Source: Nocardia tengchongensis
Lineage (GTDB): Bacteria; Actinomycetota; Actinomycetes; Mycobacteriales; Mycobacteriaceae
Reading direction: 5' to 3'
Length of the DNA: 64,000 nucleotides
Assembly: GCF_018362975.1 (NCBI RefSeq)
Contig: NZ_CP074371.1
Span: 4,960,001-5,024,000, forward strand
The stretch's first letter is position 1. Each line of letters begins with the position of its first letter. Position numbers and translations under genes: made by a program. Under the pieces are notes generated by a model, which was given only the letters and a program-made list of their open reading frames with translations, searched no databases and was not told the DNA's origin. Shown here piece after piece: positions 8,629-16,551 of this stretch.

Positions 8629-9654
8629 ATGACAACAATGCTGCGCGCAGCACTGGCAGTAACCATCGCGGCCGCGGGGATGGCCATGATGCCGGCGCGA
8701 GGACACGCGGAAGCCGATCCCGTCTGCCGCGAGGTGGACATCCCGGTGCAATTGTCGGGACGAACCGAGCACATGTGGGGTGAGATCTGCGATCCGGTGG
8801 GCGGTCCGTCGGCGGTGCTGCAGGTGCTGATTCCCGGTATCACCTACGACCATCACTACTGGGACATGCCGGGATTCGACGGCAAGTACTCCTACCCTCG
8901 ATATGCCGCGGCGGCAGGCTATTCCACACTCGCCATCGACCGTCTCGGCACCGGCAACAGCTCGCGCCCGGCGGCCCTCGACGTGACGACCGTGTCCCAC
9001 GCCGATACCGTGCACCAATTGGTGCAAGCGGTGCGCAGGGGCGATCTGGGGGAGCGCTGGAACACGGTCGTGACCGTCGGTCACTCCCTCGGCACCTTGA
9101 TCGCCGAGCAGGAAGCCGCGGTCTACCGCGACGTGGACGGCGTGATCGCCACCGGCTGGCTCATCCCGCCGGGCGTGGTGGCCAGCGCCGGGATACTCGC
9201 CCGCCACGGCGTCGCGACACCGGGCAACGGTGTGCCCCAACAGGATTCCCTGCCGCTGTACTTCGCCATGACGCCGGGCAACCGAGCGTTCTTCTACACG
9301 GCCGGCAACTACGACCCCGAACTGCTCGCCGCCGACGAACGCTACCGCCAGACCGACACCGCCGGCGAGATGATGACCGTCCCTATACCGTGGGCCTCGG
9401 CAGCCCTGGCCCCGATCTCGGCCCCGGCCCTGCTGGTCGTCGGCGAATCCGACTCATTCTTCTGCACCCCACCGGAACACACCGTCTGCACCGCGGCACA
9501 GGCCGCCGAATCACAGCGCTGGTTCTTCGCCCCGCAGTCGAACCTCCAGGCCCACGTCCAGCCCGGCTCCGGCCACAACATCGCCCTCTCGCTGAACAAC
9601 GACGACGGCTACAACGCCATGATCGCCTGGATCCGAGCGACCTTCGCGGGCTGA
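8629..9654 (+). CDS. Secreted alpha/beta hydrolase
   Basis: 341 residues from the ATG at 8629, which gives a clean Sec signal peptide (MTTMLRAALAVTIAAAGMAM, likely cleavage after GHAEA). A GTG at 8581 with a better ribosome binding site (GGAGGGG at 8569-8575) would add 16 residues and cannot be excluded. The nucleophile elbow is VGHSLGTLIAEQ (G-H-S-L-G). The late GSGHNIAL supplies the catalytic His and ESDSFFCTP a plausible acid. Four Cys residues of the exported part could form disulfides. The substrate is unknown; an ester or lipid in or outside the envelope is likely. A perfect palindrome at 9680-9724 ends the unit. Confidence 0.82.
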   Translation: MTTMLRAALAVTIAAAGMAMMPARGHAEADPVCREVDIPVQLSGRTEHMWGEICDPVGGPSAVLQVLIPGITYDHHYWDMPGFDGKYSYPRYAAAAGYSTLAIDRLGTGNSSRPAALDVTTVSHADTVHQLVQAVRRGDLGERWNTVVTVGHSLGTLIAEQEAAVYRDVDGVIATGWLIPPGVVASAGILARHGVATPGNGVPQQDSLPLYFAMTPGNRAFFYTAGNYDPELLAADERYRQTDTAGEMMTVPIPWASAALAPISAPALLVVGESDSFFCTPPEHTVCTAAQAAESQRWFFAPQSNLQAHVQPGSGHNIALSLNNDDGYNAMIAWIRATFAG

Positions 9655-9679
9655 GCGTCGGAAACCGCCCTGCGACAAC

Positions 9680-9724
9680 GAGAACGGGTGGTCGTGGAGA
9701 AGTTCTCCACGACCACCCGTTCTC
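9680..9724. terminator. Perfect 22-bp inverted repeat, probable bidirectional terminator
   Basis: GAGAACGGGTGGTCGTGGAGAA at 9680-9701 is the exact reverse complement of 9703-9724, with a single base between. It lies between the convergent ends of the alpha/beta hydrolase and the leftward tRNA-Leu, so it would terminate both. No long U-tract follows, as is common in actinobacteria. Confidence 0.65.
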
Positions 9725-9734
9725 GGTCTGTCTG

Positions 9735-9819
9735 TGTCCGGAGGGGGACTTGAACCCCCACGCCCTAATACGGGCACTAGCACCTCAAGCTAGCGCGTCT
9801 GCCATTCCGCCACCCGGAC
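9735..9819 (-). tRNA. tRNA-Leu (anticodon GAG), copy 1
   Basis: 85 nt. The acceptor stem GTCCGGG pairs with TCCGGAC followed by discriminator A. The T-arm contains GGTTCAAGTCC and there is a class II long variable arm. The anticodon stem CTAGC/GCTAG encloses loop TTGAGGT, giving anticodon GAG (reads CUU/CUC). CCA is not encoded. The gene is identical over all 85 positions to the plus-strand copy at 11922-12006. Frames running through this region in both directions translate tRNA sequence and are not genes. Confidence 0.97.
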
Positions 9820-9917
9820 CGGTGGTGCTGCACAAGATTAGCGGAGCGGTTGACAGAAACGGAAATCGGGGCTGGGCCAGGCGAAACAGGGTGGGCCCGG
9901 GGAGGATTCGGGGTGGG

Positions 9918-10229
9918 TTAGCGGAAGAGGATGCCCGCGAGGTTGGCGTTCTTGATAGGGGTGTCCTTGTTGTTCTGGACCTGGCAGAGGGCTTGGACGG
10001 CGGCCATCGAGAGGTCGACCTGGGTGCCGGAGGGCTCGTTCTGGGTGCCGCTCTGCTGCTTGATGAACTTGGTGATGGTGACGCGCTGGGTGTCGGCGTT
10101 CTGGATCAGGTAGTCGCTGCACTTGGTGTCGCCGCCCTGGTTGAGCGCCTTCTCGACGTCCGAGCAACCCGAGAGCAGGGTTACGGCCAGTGCGGCGGCC
10201 GCCACGGCCGTCCATCGCGCAGTGTTCAT
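9918..10229 (-). CDS. Small secreted lipoprotein of unknown function
   Basis: 103 residues from the second of two adjacent ATGs (10229), six bases after GAGGAA at 10236-10241. The N-terminus is a lipoprotein signal (ALAVTLLSGCSDVEK, lipobox LSGC), so the mature protein should be lipid-anchored on the outer face of the membrane. The mature part is about 80 residues with two further Cys (TKCSDYL and ALCQVQN) that could form a disulfide. The spacing recalls small HdeA-like stress proteins reported in mycobacteria, but I cannot confirm this. It lies between the two tRNA-Leu genes. The long frame upstream of the Met is not coding. Confidence 0.65.
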   Translation of the reverse strand: MNTARWTAVAAAALAVTLLSGCSDVEKALNQGGDTKCSDYLIQNADTQRVTITKFIKQQSGTQNEPSGTQVDLSMAAVQALCQVQNNKDTPIKNANLAGILFR

Positions 10230-10368
10230 CATGGGTTCCTCGTGGGTCGTGCGCGGGGCCGTACCGGCCGCGCGATCGACCGCCACTGTAGATGGGCGTG
10301 ACCGTGCGGCAATCGGGGCTCGACCCCGAAATTCGCCTCCGGGTCGCGTGATGTGCGTCACGGGCCGG

Positions 10369-11193
10369 TCAGCGCTCGGCGGCGCGCCCCGCACGCCACG
10401 CCCGGGCCTCGCCGGGATTGCCGCGGCGGGTGAGCAGTTCGGCCAGCCCGGCCATGGCACGCGAGTCACCGTGGGTGGCGGCGGTGCGCCACCAGTGTTC
10501 GGCCTCGGCGTAGTCACCGCGGCGATAGCGGACCACGCCCAGGTCGTAGGCCGCCCCCAGATGCCCGAATTCGGCTGCCTGCGTCCATAATTGGCACGCC
10601 TGCTCCTCGTCTCCGCGACTGTGCATGGCCACGCCGAGCTCGTAGAGGGCGTTCTGATAGCGGGCCGCGTCGGCGGGCGGCGCGGGTCGCGGAATGGTGA
10701 GGGCGGTGGTGAGTTCCACGACCAGCTCGCCGAAATCGGGCGGGCCGACGCCGGTGCTGCAGTGCAGGACGGTGATGGTCGGCTCGCGGGTGATGAGCAT
10801 CCCGTAGTTGCCGGCCCAGGAGACAGTCGCGCCGGCGTCGTCGACCCAGACCGGGGTGAGGGTGATGGCGGCATCGGTTCCGGTGGGGCACACCTCGAGG
10901 TCGATCCCGCCGTCCATCGCATCGCTCCAGACGTCAACCCCCCTGAGCCGGCGGCCGCCCAGCAACACGTGCCCGCGGTCCACCGCGAGCCCGATGCCGA
11001 GACTGCGCACACCCGCGCGCGCGGCGGCCGTGCGCAGGGTCAGCCGGACCGTGGTGGGGGAGACGCCCAGGACCTCCGAATACAGGGGGTAGACGCGGGC
11101 TCCGTTCCAGGTCACGGGGTCCGCGCCGGCATATCGATCGGCCAGTGGCGGCACGGTCGTGGCCGGTTCGGCATACGGATACGACCCCTGCAT
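10369..11193 (-). CDS. Sel1-like repeat protein
   Basis: 274 residues from the ATG at 11193, preceded by GAAGGG. The C-terminal third (about residues 180-270) has successive Sel1-like helical repeats: YELGVAMHSRGDEEQACQLW, then GHLGAAYDLGVVRYRRGDY and SRAMAGLAELLTRRGN. The N-terminal 170 residues form an unrecognised domain with alternating hydrophobic strands. Sel1 repeats are protein-interaction scaffolds, so a role in assembling a complex is plausible but unproven. There is no signal peptide or membrane segment. The same frame stays open to 12264 only because it crosses the tRNA-Leu, so a longer start is not credible. Confidence 0.75.
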   Translation of the reverse strand: MQGSYPYAEPATTVPPLADRYAGADPVTWNGARVYPLYSEVLGVSPTTVRLTLRTAAARAGVRSLGIGLAVDRGHVLLGGRRLRGVDVWSDAMDGGIDLEVCPTGTDAAITLTPVWVDDAGATVSWAGNYGMLITREPTITVLHCSTGVGPPDFGELVVELTTALTIPRPAPPADAARYQNALYELGVAMHSRGDEEQACQLWTQAAEFGHLGAAYDLGVVRYRRGDYAEAEHWWRTAATHGDSRAMAGLAELLTRRGNPGEARAWRAGRAAER

Positions 11194-11467
11194 CTGCGCC
11201 GCCCTTCGCCGGTGCCCGGTGATGTTCGCGCCCACCGTAGTCCTGATGTCGGGCGTGGGTCCGGGTATTTGCCAGCTACGTCTTCCAGCAAACATCTGGT
11301 CGTCCGACCGGTGCTGTGGGAGGCTCCAGAGGGGCCTCCGATGTCCGAATTTCGCCGATCGCTCGACGTGTCGGCCACGTCCGCGCGGTGTGTCGTACTT
11401 GCGGAGGGCCCTGTGTCCTGTTGAATCGTCGGCGAAATACCAGCGAACGAGTGAAAGGTAAGGACAT

Positions 11468-11782
11468 ATGGCTCTGCCCACCATGACCCCCGAACAACGC
11501 TCCGAGGCGCTGGCCAAGGCCGCAGCGGTTCGCAAGGCCCGCTCGGAACTGATCGCGCAGGTCAAGAAGGGTTCGGTCAGCCTGGCCGAGGTGCTCAAGC
11601 GCGCCGATGCGGAAGACTTGGTCAAGAAGACGAAGGTGGCGGCCGTGATCAAGGCGCTGCCCGGCATCGGCCCGGTCAAAGCGGCCAAGCTGATGGACGA
11701 GGCCGAGATCCCCGTCGACCGCCGCATCGGCGGCCTGGGCTCCCGCCAGCGCGCCGCGCTGCTGGAGGCACTGAAGGCTTGA
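11468..11782 (+). CDS. mihF: Integration host factor, actinobacterial type (divergent paralogue)
   Basis: 104 residues, the usual length of mIHF/sIHF. The family hallmarks are visible: start MALPTMTPEQR, a basic helical N-terminus, VAAVIKALPGIGPVKAAKLM (helix-hairpin-helix-like) and RIGGLGSRQRAALLEAL at the end. The family binds DNA without strong sequence preference and helps compact the nucleoid. The gene is normally beside gmk and is essential. This copy is instead alone between a Sel1 protein and a tRNA-Leu and differs from typical sequences in the middle (DLVKKTKVAA instead of a GKMKVSALLE-like stretch). It is therefore probably a second, specialised copy. AAGGTAAGGA precedes the ATG. 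Confidence 0.85.
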   Translation: MALPTMTPEQRSEALAKAAAVRKARSELIAQVKKGSVSLAEVLKRADAEDLVKKTKVAAVIKALPGIGPVKAAKLMDEAEIPVDRRIGGLGSRQRAALLEALKA

Positions 11783-11877
11783 GATCGGGGGGTGGCCTGC
11801 CGGGGCGGTAACCGGCCCGGCGGCAACCACTCCCACCGCCTCTGGTCGCTCGGCAAAAACGCACTACATCGATCGAT

Positions 11878-11906
11878 TTGGTCCGCGCGGCCCGATCCGA
11901 TAACCT
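11878..11906 (+). promoter_or_regulatory. Predicted promoter of tRNA-Leu copy 2
   Basis: TTGGTC at 11878-11883, a 17-base spacer, then TAACCT at 11901-11906, placing the start point about 8-10 bases before the tRNA 5' end. A related -10 region (TAATCT in a similar context) precedes the minus-strand copy, so the duplication seems to have included the promoter. Confidence 0.5.
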
Positions 11907-11921
11907 TGCTGAGCATCACCG

Positions 11922-12006
11922 GTCCGGGTGGCGGAATGGCAGACGCGCTAGCTTGAGGTGCTAGTGCCCGTATTAGGGCGTGGGGGTTCAAGTCCCCCTC
12001 CGGACA
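11922..12006 (+). tRNA. tRNA-Leu (anticodon GAG), copy 2
   Basis: Identical over 85 nt to the minus-strand gene at 9735-9819, with the same cloverleaf, GAG anticodon and no encoded CCA. The flanks also share short stretches (CACCGGTCCGG before and CCGGACACAGACAG after), then diverge. Confidence 0.97.
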
Positions 12007-12021
12007 CAGACAGTACGTTGA

Positions 12022-12062
12022 GGGCGGTTGTGGCTGAGGATTCAGCCATAGCCGCCCTTTTT
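12022..12062 (+). terminator. Rho-independent terminator of tRNA-Leu copy 2
   Basis: GGGCGG...TGGCTGA at 12022-12037 pairs with TCAGCCA...CCGCCC at 12042-12057 and is followed directly by five Ts (12058-12062). This is a rare textbook terminator in this GC-rich sequence, 15 bases after the tRNA. Confidence 0.85.
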
Positions 12063-12079
12063 CGTTCGAGACGCGCGGA

Positions 12080-12727
12080 ATGGAAACAGCGATGGCCGAA
12101 CCGAATTCGACGATGCAATCCGCGGCCGGGACTCGCCTCAATCGACGGGGCCGGGAAACGCGGCAACGACTGCTCGACATCGCCATCGGCACGCTCGCGG
12201 AGGGCTCCGGGGAACCGCTGTCGGCGAATCGGGTGGCGCGTGACGCCGGCGTCAGCTGGGGCACCTTGAAGCATCAGTTCGGCGATATCGACGGACTGTG
12301 GGCCGCGGTGCTGACCGAGGTGACCGATCGCAGCGGCGCGAACAGTCCCGAGATCTGGCCCCCGATCACCGGTTCGATCCAGGAGCGGGTGTCGCAGATG
12401 ATCACCGCGATCTGGACCATCCTCGACACCCCGGAGGGCCGGGCGGTCGAGGCGCTGCGCGCCGGATTGCCCAATGACCAGGCCGAACGCCTCTCGGTGT
12501 TCCCGCTGACCACGGCCGCCATGGCCGGCTACGAGGACGCCTGGCTGCGGGCGTTCGAATACTCCCTGGCCGACCTGAACCTGGATCCGGACAAGGTGCA
12601 CCGGGTCCGGCATCTGATCCCGATGGCGATACGCGGGATCAATAACGAGCGCCGCCTGTCCTCGGCCGCCGAAGTGGCCGGCGCGCGCGATTGCCTGGTC
12701 GACGCGATAGCCGTCTACCTGCAGTAA
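12080..12727 (+). CDS. TetR/AcrR-family transcriptional regulator
   Basis: Up to 215 residues; starts at 12080 or the ATG at 12092 are both possible and neither has a strong ribosome binding site. The N-terminal helix-turn-helix is clear: RETRQRLLDIAIGTLAEGSG, then ANRVARDAGVSWGTLKHQFGD. The C-terminal ligand-binding part is generic, so the inducer is unknown. It lies directly after the tRNA terminator and upstream of the APH-like phosphotransferase and LLM oxidoreductase, which are its most likely targets. I did not find a convincing palindrome in the short gap at 12728-12816. Confidence 0.85.
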   Translation: METAMAEPNSTMQSAAGTRLNRRGRETRQRLLDIAIGTLAEGSGEPLSANRVARDAGVSWGTLKHQFGDIDGLWAAVLTEVTDRSGANSPEIWPPITGSIQERVSQMITAIWTILDTPEGRAVEALRAGLPNDQAERLSVFPLTTAAMAGYEDAWLRAFEYSLADLNLDPDKVHRVRHLIPMAIRGINNERRLSSAAEVAGARDCLVDAIAVYLQ

Positions 12728-12816
12728 TTCAAACTCTTTGAGAACCCTCGTTGACAATTGCGGGGTGGGAGGTCCATGGTTACCCCCAGCTTTCGCAATC
12801 CAGTGAGGAGTGACCC

Positions 12817-13956
12817 ATGTCTCCGTCCCCGCCTCCGGGCGACAAGGGCATGCGCCTGCAACGGTCCAGCCGTGACGCCGCCACCCTGATCCCGCGCCTG
12901 ACCGAGTGGCTGGCCGCGCAGCTGCCGGCCGACGCCGACCCGAACCTGACCCTCGGGTCCGGTATCGACAGCAACGGCATGTCGGCGGAAACCCTGACGC
13001 TGACCATGAATTGGCGCGAAGCGGGGGAGGCGCGCACCGCCGACCTGATCGCCCGCGTGGTGCCGGCCCCCGGCGACTTCCCGGTCTACGAGAGCTACAG
13101 CCTGCCCGAGCAGTTCGACGTCATGCGCATCGTGGCCGAGACCAGCGCGGTCCGCGTCCCCCGGGTGCGGTTCCTGGAGCCGACCGGCGACGTGCTGGGC
13201 ACGCCCTTCCTGCTGATGGACCGCATCGAGGGCCTGGTGCCGCCCGACGTGATGCCCTACACCTTCGGCGACAACTGGCTCTTCGACGCCGACCCCGAAC
13301 AGCAGCGGCGCGTGCAGGACAGCACCATCGAGACCTTGGCCGCGCTGCACGGCATTCCCGACGCGGCGACCACGTTCGCGTTCCTCGACCCGCAACAGCC
13401 CGGCGACAGCCTGGTCGAGCGCAACCTGAACCGGGCTCGCGCCTGGTACGAGTTCTCGGTCCGTGACACCGGGCCTTCACCGCTGGTGGAGCGAATCCTG
13501 GCCTGGCTCACGGCGAATCTCCCGCGGACGTTCTCCAGCGAGGCCGTCCTGTCGTGGGGCGACGCGCGGCTGGGCAACTGCATGTACCGGGACTTCACCC
13601 CGGTCGCGGTGCTCGACTGGGAGATGGCGACGATCGGCCCCCGCGAACTCGACGTGGCCTGGATCCTGTTCGGGCACCGCGTCTTCCATCACATCGCCAC
13701 CAACTTCGGCTTCCCCGGCATGCCGGACTTCATGCGGGCCGAAGACGTTCGGGCGACCTATGCGAAGCATTCGGGCGTGCAGCTCGACGACCTCACCTGG
13801 TACACGATGTTCGCCGCCCTGAACTACTGCGTGGTGTTCCTGCGCGCCGGTGGCCGTCAGGTCCACTTCGGCGAGATGGAACGTCCCGAGGACATCGAGA
13901 CGCTGCTGCACCACAAGTCCCTCGTCGAGGAACTGCTCGCCGAGCTCGGCGCCTGA
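12817..13956 (+). CDS. APH-family phosphotransferase (kinase-like), unknown substrate
   Basis: 379 residues, with GAGGAG a few bases before the ATG. It has a protein-kinase-like fold of the aminoglycoside phosphotransferase family. The Brenner-type catalytic loop is LSWGDARLGNC (W-G-D where H-G-D is usual, with Asp and Asn in place) and the metal-binding Asp is in VLDWEMA. Actinobacterial members of this type commonly sit with acyl-CoA dehydrogenases or redox enzymes in lipid catabolism and are not resistance genes. Here it precedes an F420-type oxidoreductase in the same direction, with 53 bases between. Substrate unknown; a small hydroxylated metabolite is likely. Confidence 0.8.
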   Translation: MSPSPPPGDKGMRLQRSSRDAATLIPRLTEWLAAQLPADADPNLTLGSGIDSNGMSAETLTLTMNWREAGEARTADLIARVVPAPGDFPVYESYSLPEQFDVMRIVAETSAVRVPRVRFLEPTGDVLGTPFLLMDRIEGLVPPDVMPYTFGDNWLFDADPEQQRRVQDSTIETLAALHGIPDAATTFAFLDPQQPGDSLVERNLNRARAWYEFSVRDTGPSPLVERILAWLTANLPRTFSSEAVLSWGDARLGNCMYRDFTPVAVLDWEMATIGPRELDVAWILFGHRVFHHIATNFGFPGMPDFMRAEDVRATYAKHSGVQLDDLTWYTMFAALNYCVVFLRAGGRQVHFGEMERPEDIETLLHHKSLVEELLAELGA

Positions 13957-14009
13957 TTGCCGGCGTCCACCGTCATCGTTCCGAAAACCATTGGGGAAGT
14001 AAAACTATC

Positions 14010-15098
14010 GTGATCGAGCAACTGAACGAACTGTCCTACTACTGCATCACCCGGCACCCCGCCGACGCGCGGGTGCTGATCCCGGAGGCCCGCGACGCGG
14101 AGCGGCTGGGCCTCGGGTCGTGCATGATCGGTGAGCGCATGACCGTCAAGGACTCCGCGGTCCTGTCCGGCGGCCTCGCCGGCTGCACCACCGATCTCGG
14201 CATCGCCGCGGCGGCCACCAACCACCACACCCGCCATCCGATGGTGACGGCCACCATGGGTTCGACCATGCAGGCCATCGCCGAGGGCCGCTTCGCCATG
14301 GCCTTCGGCCGCGGCATGGCGGCCAACTGGAAGGCGATCGGCCTGCCCGCCGTCACCGAGGCCCAGCTGCGGGACTTCGTCGGCATCCTGCGCCGGCTCT
14401 GGGCCGGTGAAACCATCGTCAACCACGACGGACCCGCCGGTTCGTGGCCGGTCCTGTACCACCAGAACGGCCTCGAGGACGCGCCGCCGATCGGCTTCGT
14501 CGCGGTGGGCCCGAAGACCATGGAACTGGCCGGCGCGATCGGCGACTTCGTCGTCCTGCACACCTTCTTCTCCGACGAGGCCACCGCCAATTCGGTTGCG
14601 GCGGTGCGCCGGGGCGCCGAGCGGGCGGGCAAGGACCCCGACAGCGTCCGCATCTGGTCGTGCCTGGCGACCGCGAGCGACGCGCTCTCCGCGGAGGATC
14701 AGCTGCGCCGGCGCACCGGCCGGCTGGTGACGTACCTGCAGGCATACGCCGACATCCTGATCACCGCCAACGGCTGGGATCCGCAGGTGTGGGAGCGAAT
14801 TCGCGCCACCCAGCTGTACCAGGACGCGGCGGCGGCCGGGCCGATCGACGCGTCGGCGCCGGTCGAGGTGCTCGAACAGCTCGACGCCATGGTCCCGGAC
14901 GAGTGGCTCGCGTCGGCCGCCTACGGCACACCCGAGCAGTGCGTGAAGAAGATCTCGCGCGAGTACGACCTCGGCTGCCACTCGGTGATCATGCACGGCG
15001 CGAGCCCGCACGAGCTGGAGTCGGTGGTCGAGGCCTACCGCGCCAATCGGCCCACGCTGCGCCGGGCGGTGGCGGCGAACCCGGGCAAATTCGCCTGA
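14010..15098 (+). CDS. LLM-class F420-dependent oxidoreductase (TIGR03857-like)
   Basis: 362 residues from a GTG at 14010 with GGGGAAG at 13993-13999. The frame is open much further upstream, but that part overlaps the phosphotransferase. A luciferase-like TIM barrel is indicated by the N-terminal ELSYYCITRHPADARVLIPE, EAERLG-like helix, central TAAATNHHTRHPMV and FGRGMAANW. In mycolata such proteins use coenzyme F420 rather than FMN to reduce or oxidise small molecules. The resemblance is closest, by my reading, to the family recognised by TIGR03857. The reaction is unknown. It is probably cotranscribed with the upstream phosphotransferase. Confidence 0.8.
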   Translation: MIEQLNELSYYCITRHPADARVLIPEARDAERLGLGSCMIGERMTVKDSAVLSGGLAGCTTDLGIAAAATNHHTRHPMVTATMGSTMQAIAEGRFAMAFGRGMAANWKAIGLPAVTEAQLRDFVGILRRLWAGETIVNHDGPAGSWPVLYHQNGLEDAPPIGFVAVGPKTMELAGAIGDFVVLHTFFSDEATANSVAAVRRGAERAGKDPDSVRIWSCLATASDALSAEDQLRRRTGRLVTYLQAYADILITANGWDPQVWERIRATQLYQDAAAAGPIDASAPVEVLEQLDAMVPDEWLASAAYGTPEQCVKKISREYDLGCHSVIMHGASPHELESVVEAYRANRPTLRRAVAANPGKFA

Positions 15099-15175
15099 CG
15101 ACCCGGATTCGCGGGGCAGACCGATTAGCCTGTGCACGTATGCGTGTGGCGGACGGCCGATCGGAGCGGAATGCG

Positions 15176-15967
15176 ATGAGGGGAGACGGGCCGCTCGACC
15201 AACCGCACACTTCACGCATTTACGACTACTTTCTCGGCGGCAAGGACAACTACGAGATCGATCGGCGGGCCGCACAGGAAATCCTGACGGTGTGGCCCAC
15301 GATCCGGACCGCCGCCCGGGTGAATCGTCAATTCATGCACCGGAGTACACGTTTCCTGGCAGAAGCCGGGATCCGGCAGTTCCTCGATATCGGCACCGGG
15401 ATTCCCACCGAGCCCAATCTGCACCGCATCGCGCAGGAGATCGCACCGGATTCCCGGGTCGTGTACGTCGACAACGATCCGCTGGTGCTGGCACATGCCC
15501 GCGCGTTGATGATGGGCGGCGAGCAGGGAGCGACGACCTACCTGCACGGTGATGTCACCGAGCCGCTCGACATTCTCGGCGCGCCGGAACTGGCCGAGAT
15601 CATCGACCTGGGTGAACCGGTCGGGTTGTCGATGATCGCACTGCTGCATTTCGTCGAGGACGATGTCGATCGCATCCTGTCGACCTTCCTCGACGCTCTC
15701 GCTCCGGGCTCGTACCTCGTAATCTGCACCATCACAGCCGATTTCGCGCCGGAGCAGGTGGAGGCCGCGCAGGACGTCTACCGCGTCCGCAAGCTGCCCG
15801 CGCAGGTCCGCACCCGCGCGGAGGTCACCGGCTGGTTCGCCGGGCTCGACCTGGTCGACCCGGGAGTGGTGCCGCCGCACCGGTGGCGGCTCGGCGCGGG
15901 CGACGAGATGCCGGCGGCCTTCGACGCCAAGGTGTCCTGCTACTGCGGCGTCGCCCGCAAACCCTGA
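15176..15967 (+). CDS. SAM-dependent methyltransferase (DUF574 / Methyltransf_19 family)
   Basis: 263 residues from the ATG at 15176, chosen because GGAGCGGA at 15163-15170 precedes it; an ATG at 15140 would add 12 residues without a ribosome binding site. The family signature HTSRIYDYFLGGKDNYEIDR is near the N-terminus, the SAM-binding glycine loop is FLDIGTGIPT and the acidic residue after it is in VVYVDNDPLVL. The family is greatly expanded in actinomycetes and mostly uncharacterised; some members act in secondary metabolism. There is no close functional partner nearby. The gene stands alone between the LLM gene and the NTF2-like gene. Confidence 0.85.
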   Translation: MRGDGPLDQPHTSRIYDYFLGGKDNYEIDRRAAQEILTVWPTIRTAARVNRQFMHRSTRFLAEAGIRQFLDIGTGIPTEPNLHRIAQEIAPDSRVVYVDNDPLVLAHARALMMGGEQGATTYLHGDVTEPLDILGAPELAEIIDLGEPVGLSMIALLHFVEDDVDRILSTFLDALAPGSYLVICTITADFAPEQVEAAQDVYRVRKLPAQVRTRAEVTGWFAGLDLVDPGVVPPHRWRLGAGDEMPAAFDAKVSCYCGVARKP

Positions 15968-16019
15968 TCCGACCTCGATCCGCGGCCGTTCCCGGTCGCG
16001 GAGACAGTCGTCAGCCACT

Positions 16020-16039
16020 ATTAAGCAATAGTGCTTAAT
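16020..16039. promoter_or_regulatory. AT-rich palindrome, candidate operator
   Basis: ATTAAGCA (16020-16027), ATAG, TGCTTAAT (16032-16039): perfect 8-bp arms, conspicuous in a GC-rich setting and just upstream of the NTF2-like gene. The size and symmetry suit a TetR- or MarR-type repressor. No cognate regulator is identifiable. Confidence 0.5.
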
Positions 16040-16044
16040 TCAAG

Positions 16045-16551
16045 ATGGTGGGCCGTCACGGCACACGAAAACGAAAGGGACACACCATAGGTAAGTTCAG
16101 CCGCACCGAATTGGAAGACGCGCTGCGCGAGTACAGCCGGGTCGTCGACCGCTGCTCGGAAACCGGCGACTGGGGTCCGTTCGCGGACCTGTTCGTCGAG
16201 GACGTCGAATACATCGAGCACGCCTACGGCACTTTCCATGATCGCGAATCGGTCCGGACCTGGATCATCGAAGTCATGAAGCCGTTCCCGCACATGCGTT
16301 TTCCGCACGAGTGGGTCGCCTACGACGACGACAACGACGCCATCGCGGTCGGCATCAAGAACCTCCTGGACCACCCCACCGAGCCGGGCGTGGACTTCTG
16401 GTTCCCCAACACCACGCGGCTGGTCTACGCCGGTAATGGCCTGTTCGCCAGCGAGGAGGACATCTACAACCCCGCCCGTGACGCCGCGCGCGTCATCGGC
16501 GAGTGGGTCGAGGCGGGGGTGTCATGCGGTGCGCCCCGCAGGTCGAGATGA
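16045..16551 (+). CDS. NTF2/SnoaL-like domain protein, probable frameshift near the 3' end
   Basis: The core is a SnoaL-like alpha+beta barrel protein: LEDALREYSRVVDRC, DWGPFADLFVEDVEYIEHAYG, FHDRESVRTWI and LVYAGNGLFASEEDIYNP. Such proteins are small isomerases, cyclases or binding proteins. Two oddities. First, the best ribosome binding site (GAAAGGG at about 16074-16080) points to an ATA at 16087, not to the ATG at 16045, whose extra 14 residues look noncoding. Second, after the five Gs at 16515-16519 the frame ends in an unconvincing tail. One extra G would continue it to a stop at 16577 with a sensible end (GGVMRCAPQVEMKYIVKPPV). I read it as one gene of about 16087-16577 with an indel. 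Confidence 0.65.
   Translation: MVGRHGTRKRKGHTIGKFSRTELEDALREYSRVVDRCSETGDWGPFADLFVEDVEYIEHAYGTFHDRESVRTWIIEVMKPFPHMRFPHEWVAYDDDNDAIAVGIKNLLDHPTEPGVDFWFPNTTRLVYAGNGLFASEEDIYNPARDAARVIGEWVEAGVSCGAPRRSR

Noticed and set aside
9390..10301. Long frame including EGDLNPHALIRALAPQ
   Set aside because: That stretch is the antisense translation of tRNA-Leu; the frame is not a gene.
9735..12006. Composite transposon or integron ends
   Set aside because: The inverted repeats are exactly the tRNA genes and their promoters; no transposase or integrase is present.
10369..12264. 631-codon extension of the Sel1-repeat gene
   Set aside because: It crosses tRNA-Leu copy 2 and the terminator; the gene starts at 11193.
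12751..12780. Promoter with TTGACA before the APH-like gene
   Set aside because: The -35 is perfect but no acceptable -10 follows at 16-19 bases.
12817..13956. Aminoglycoside resistance gene
   Set aside because: The APH fold is shared by many metabolic kinases in actinobacteria; context and the altered W-G-D loop do not support resistance.
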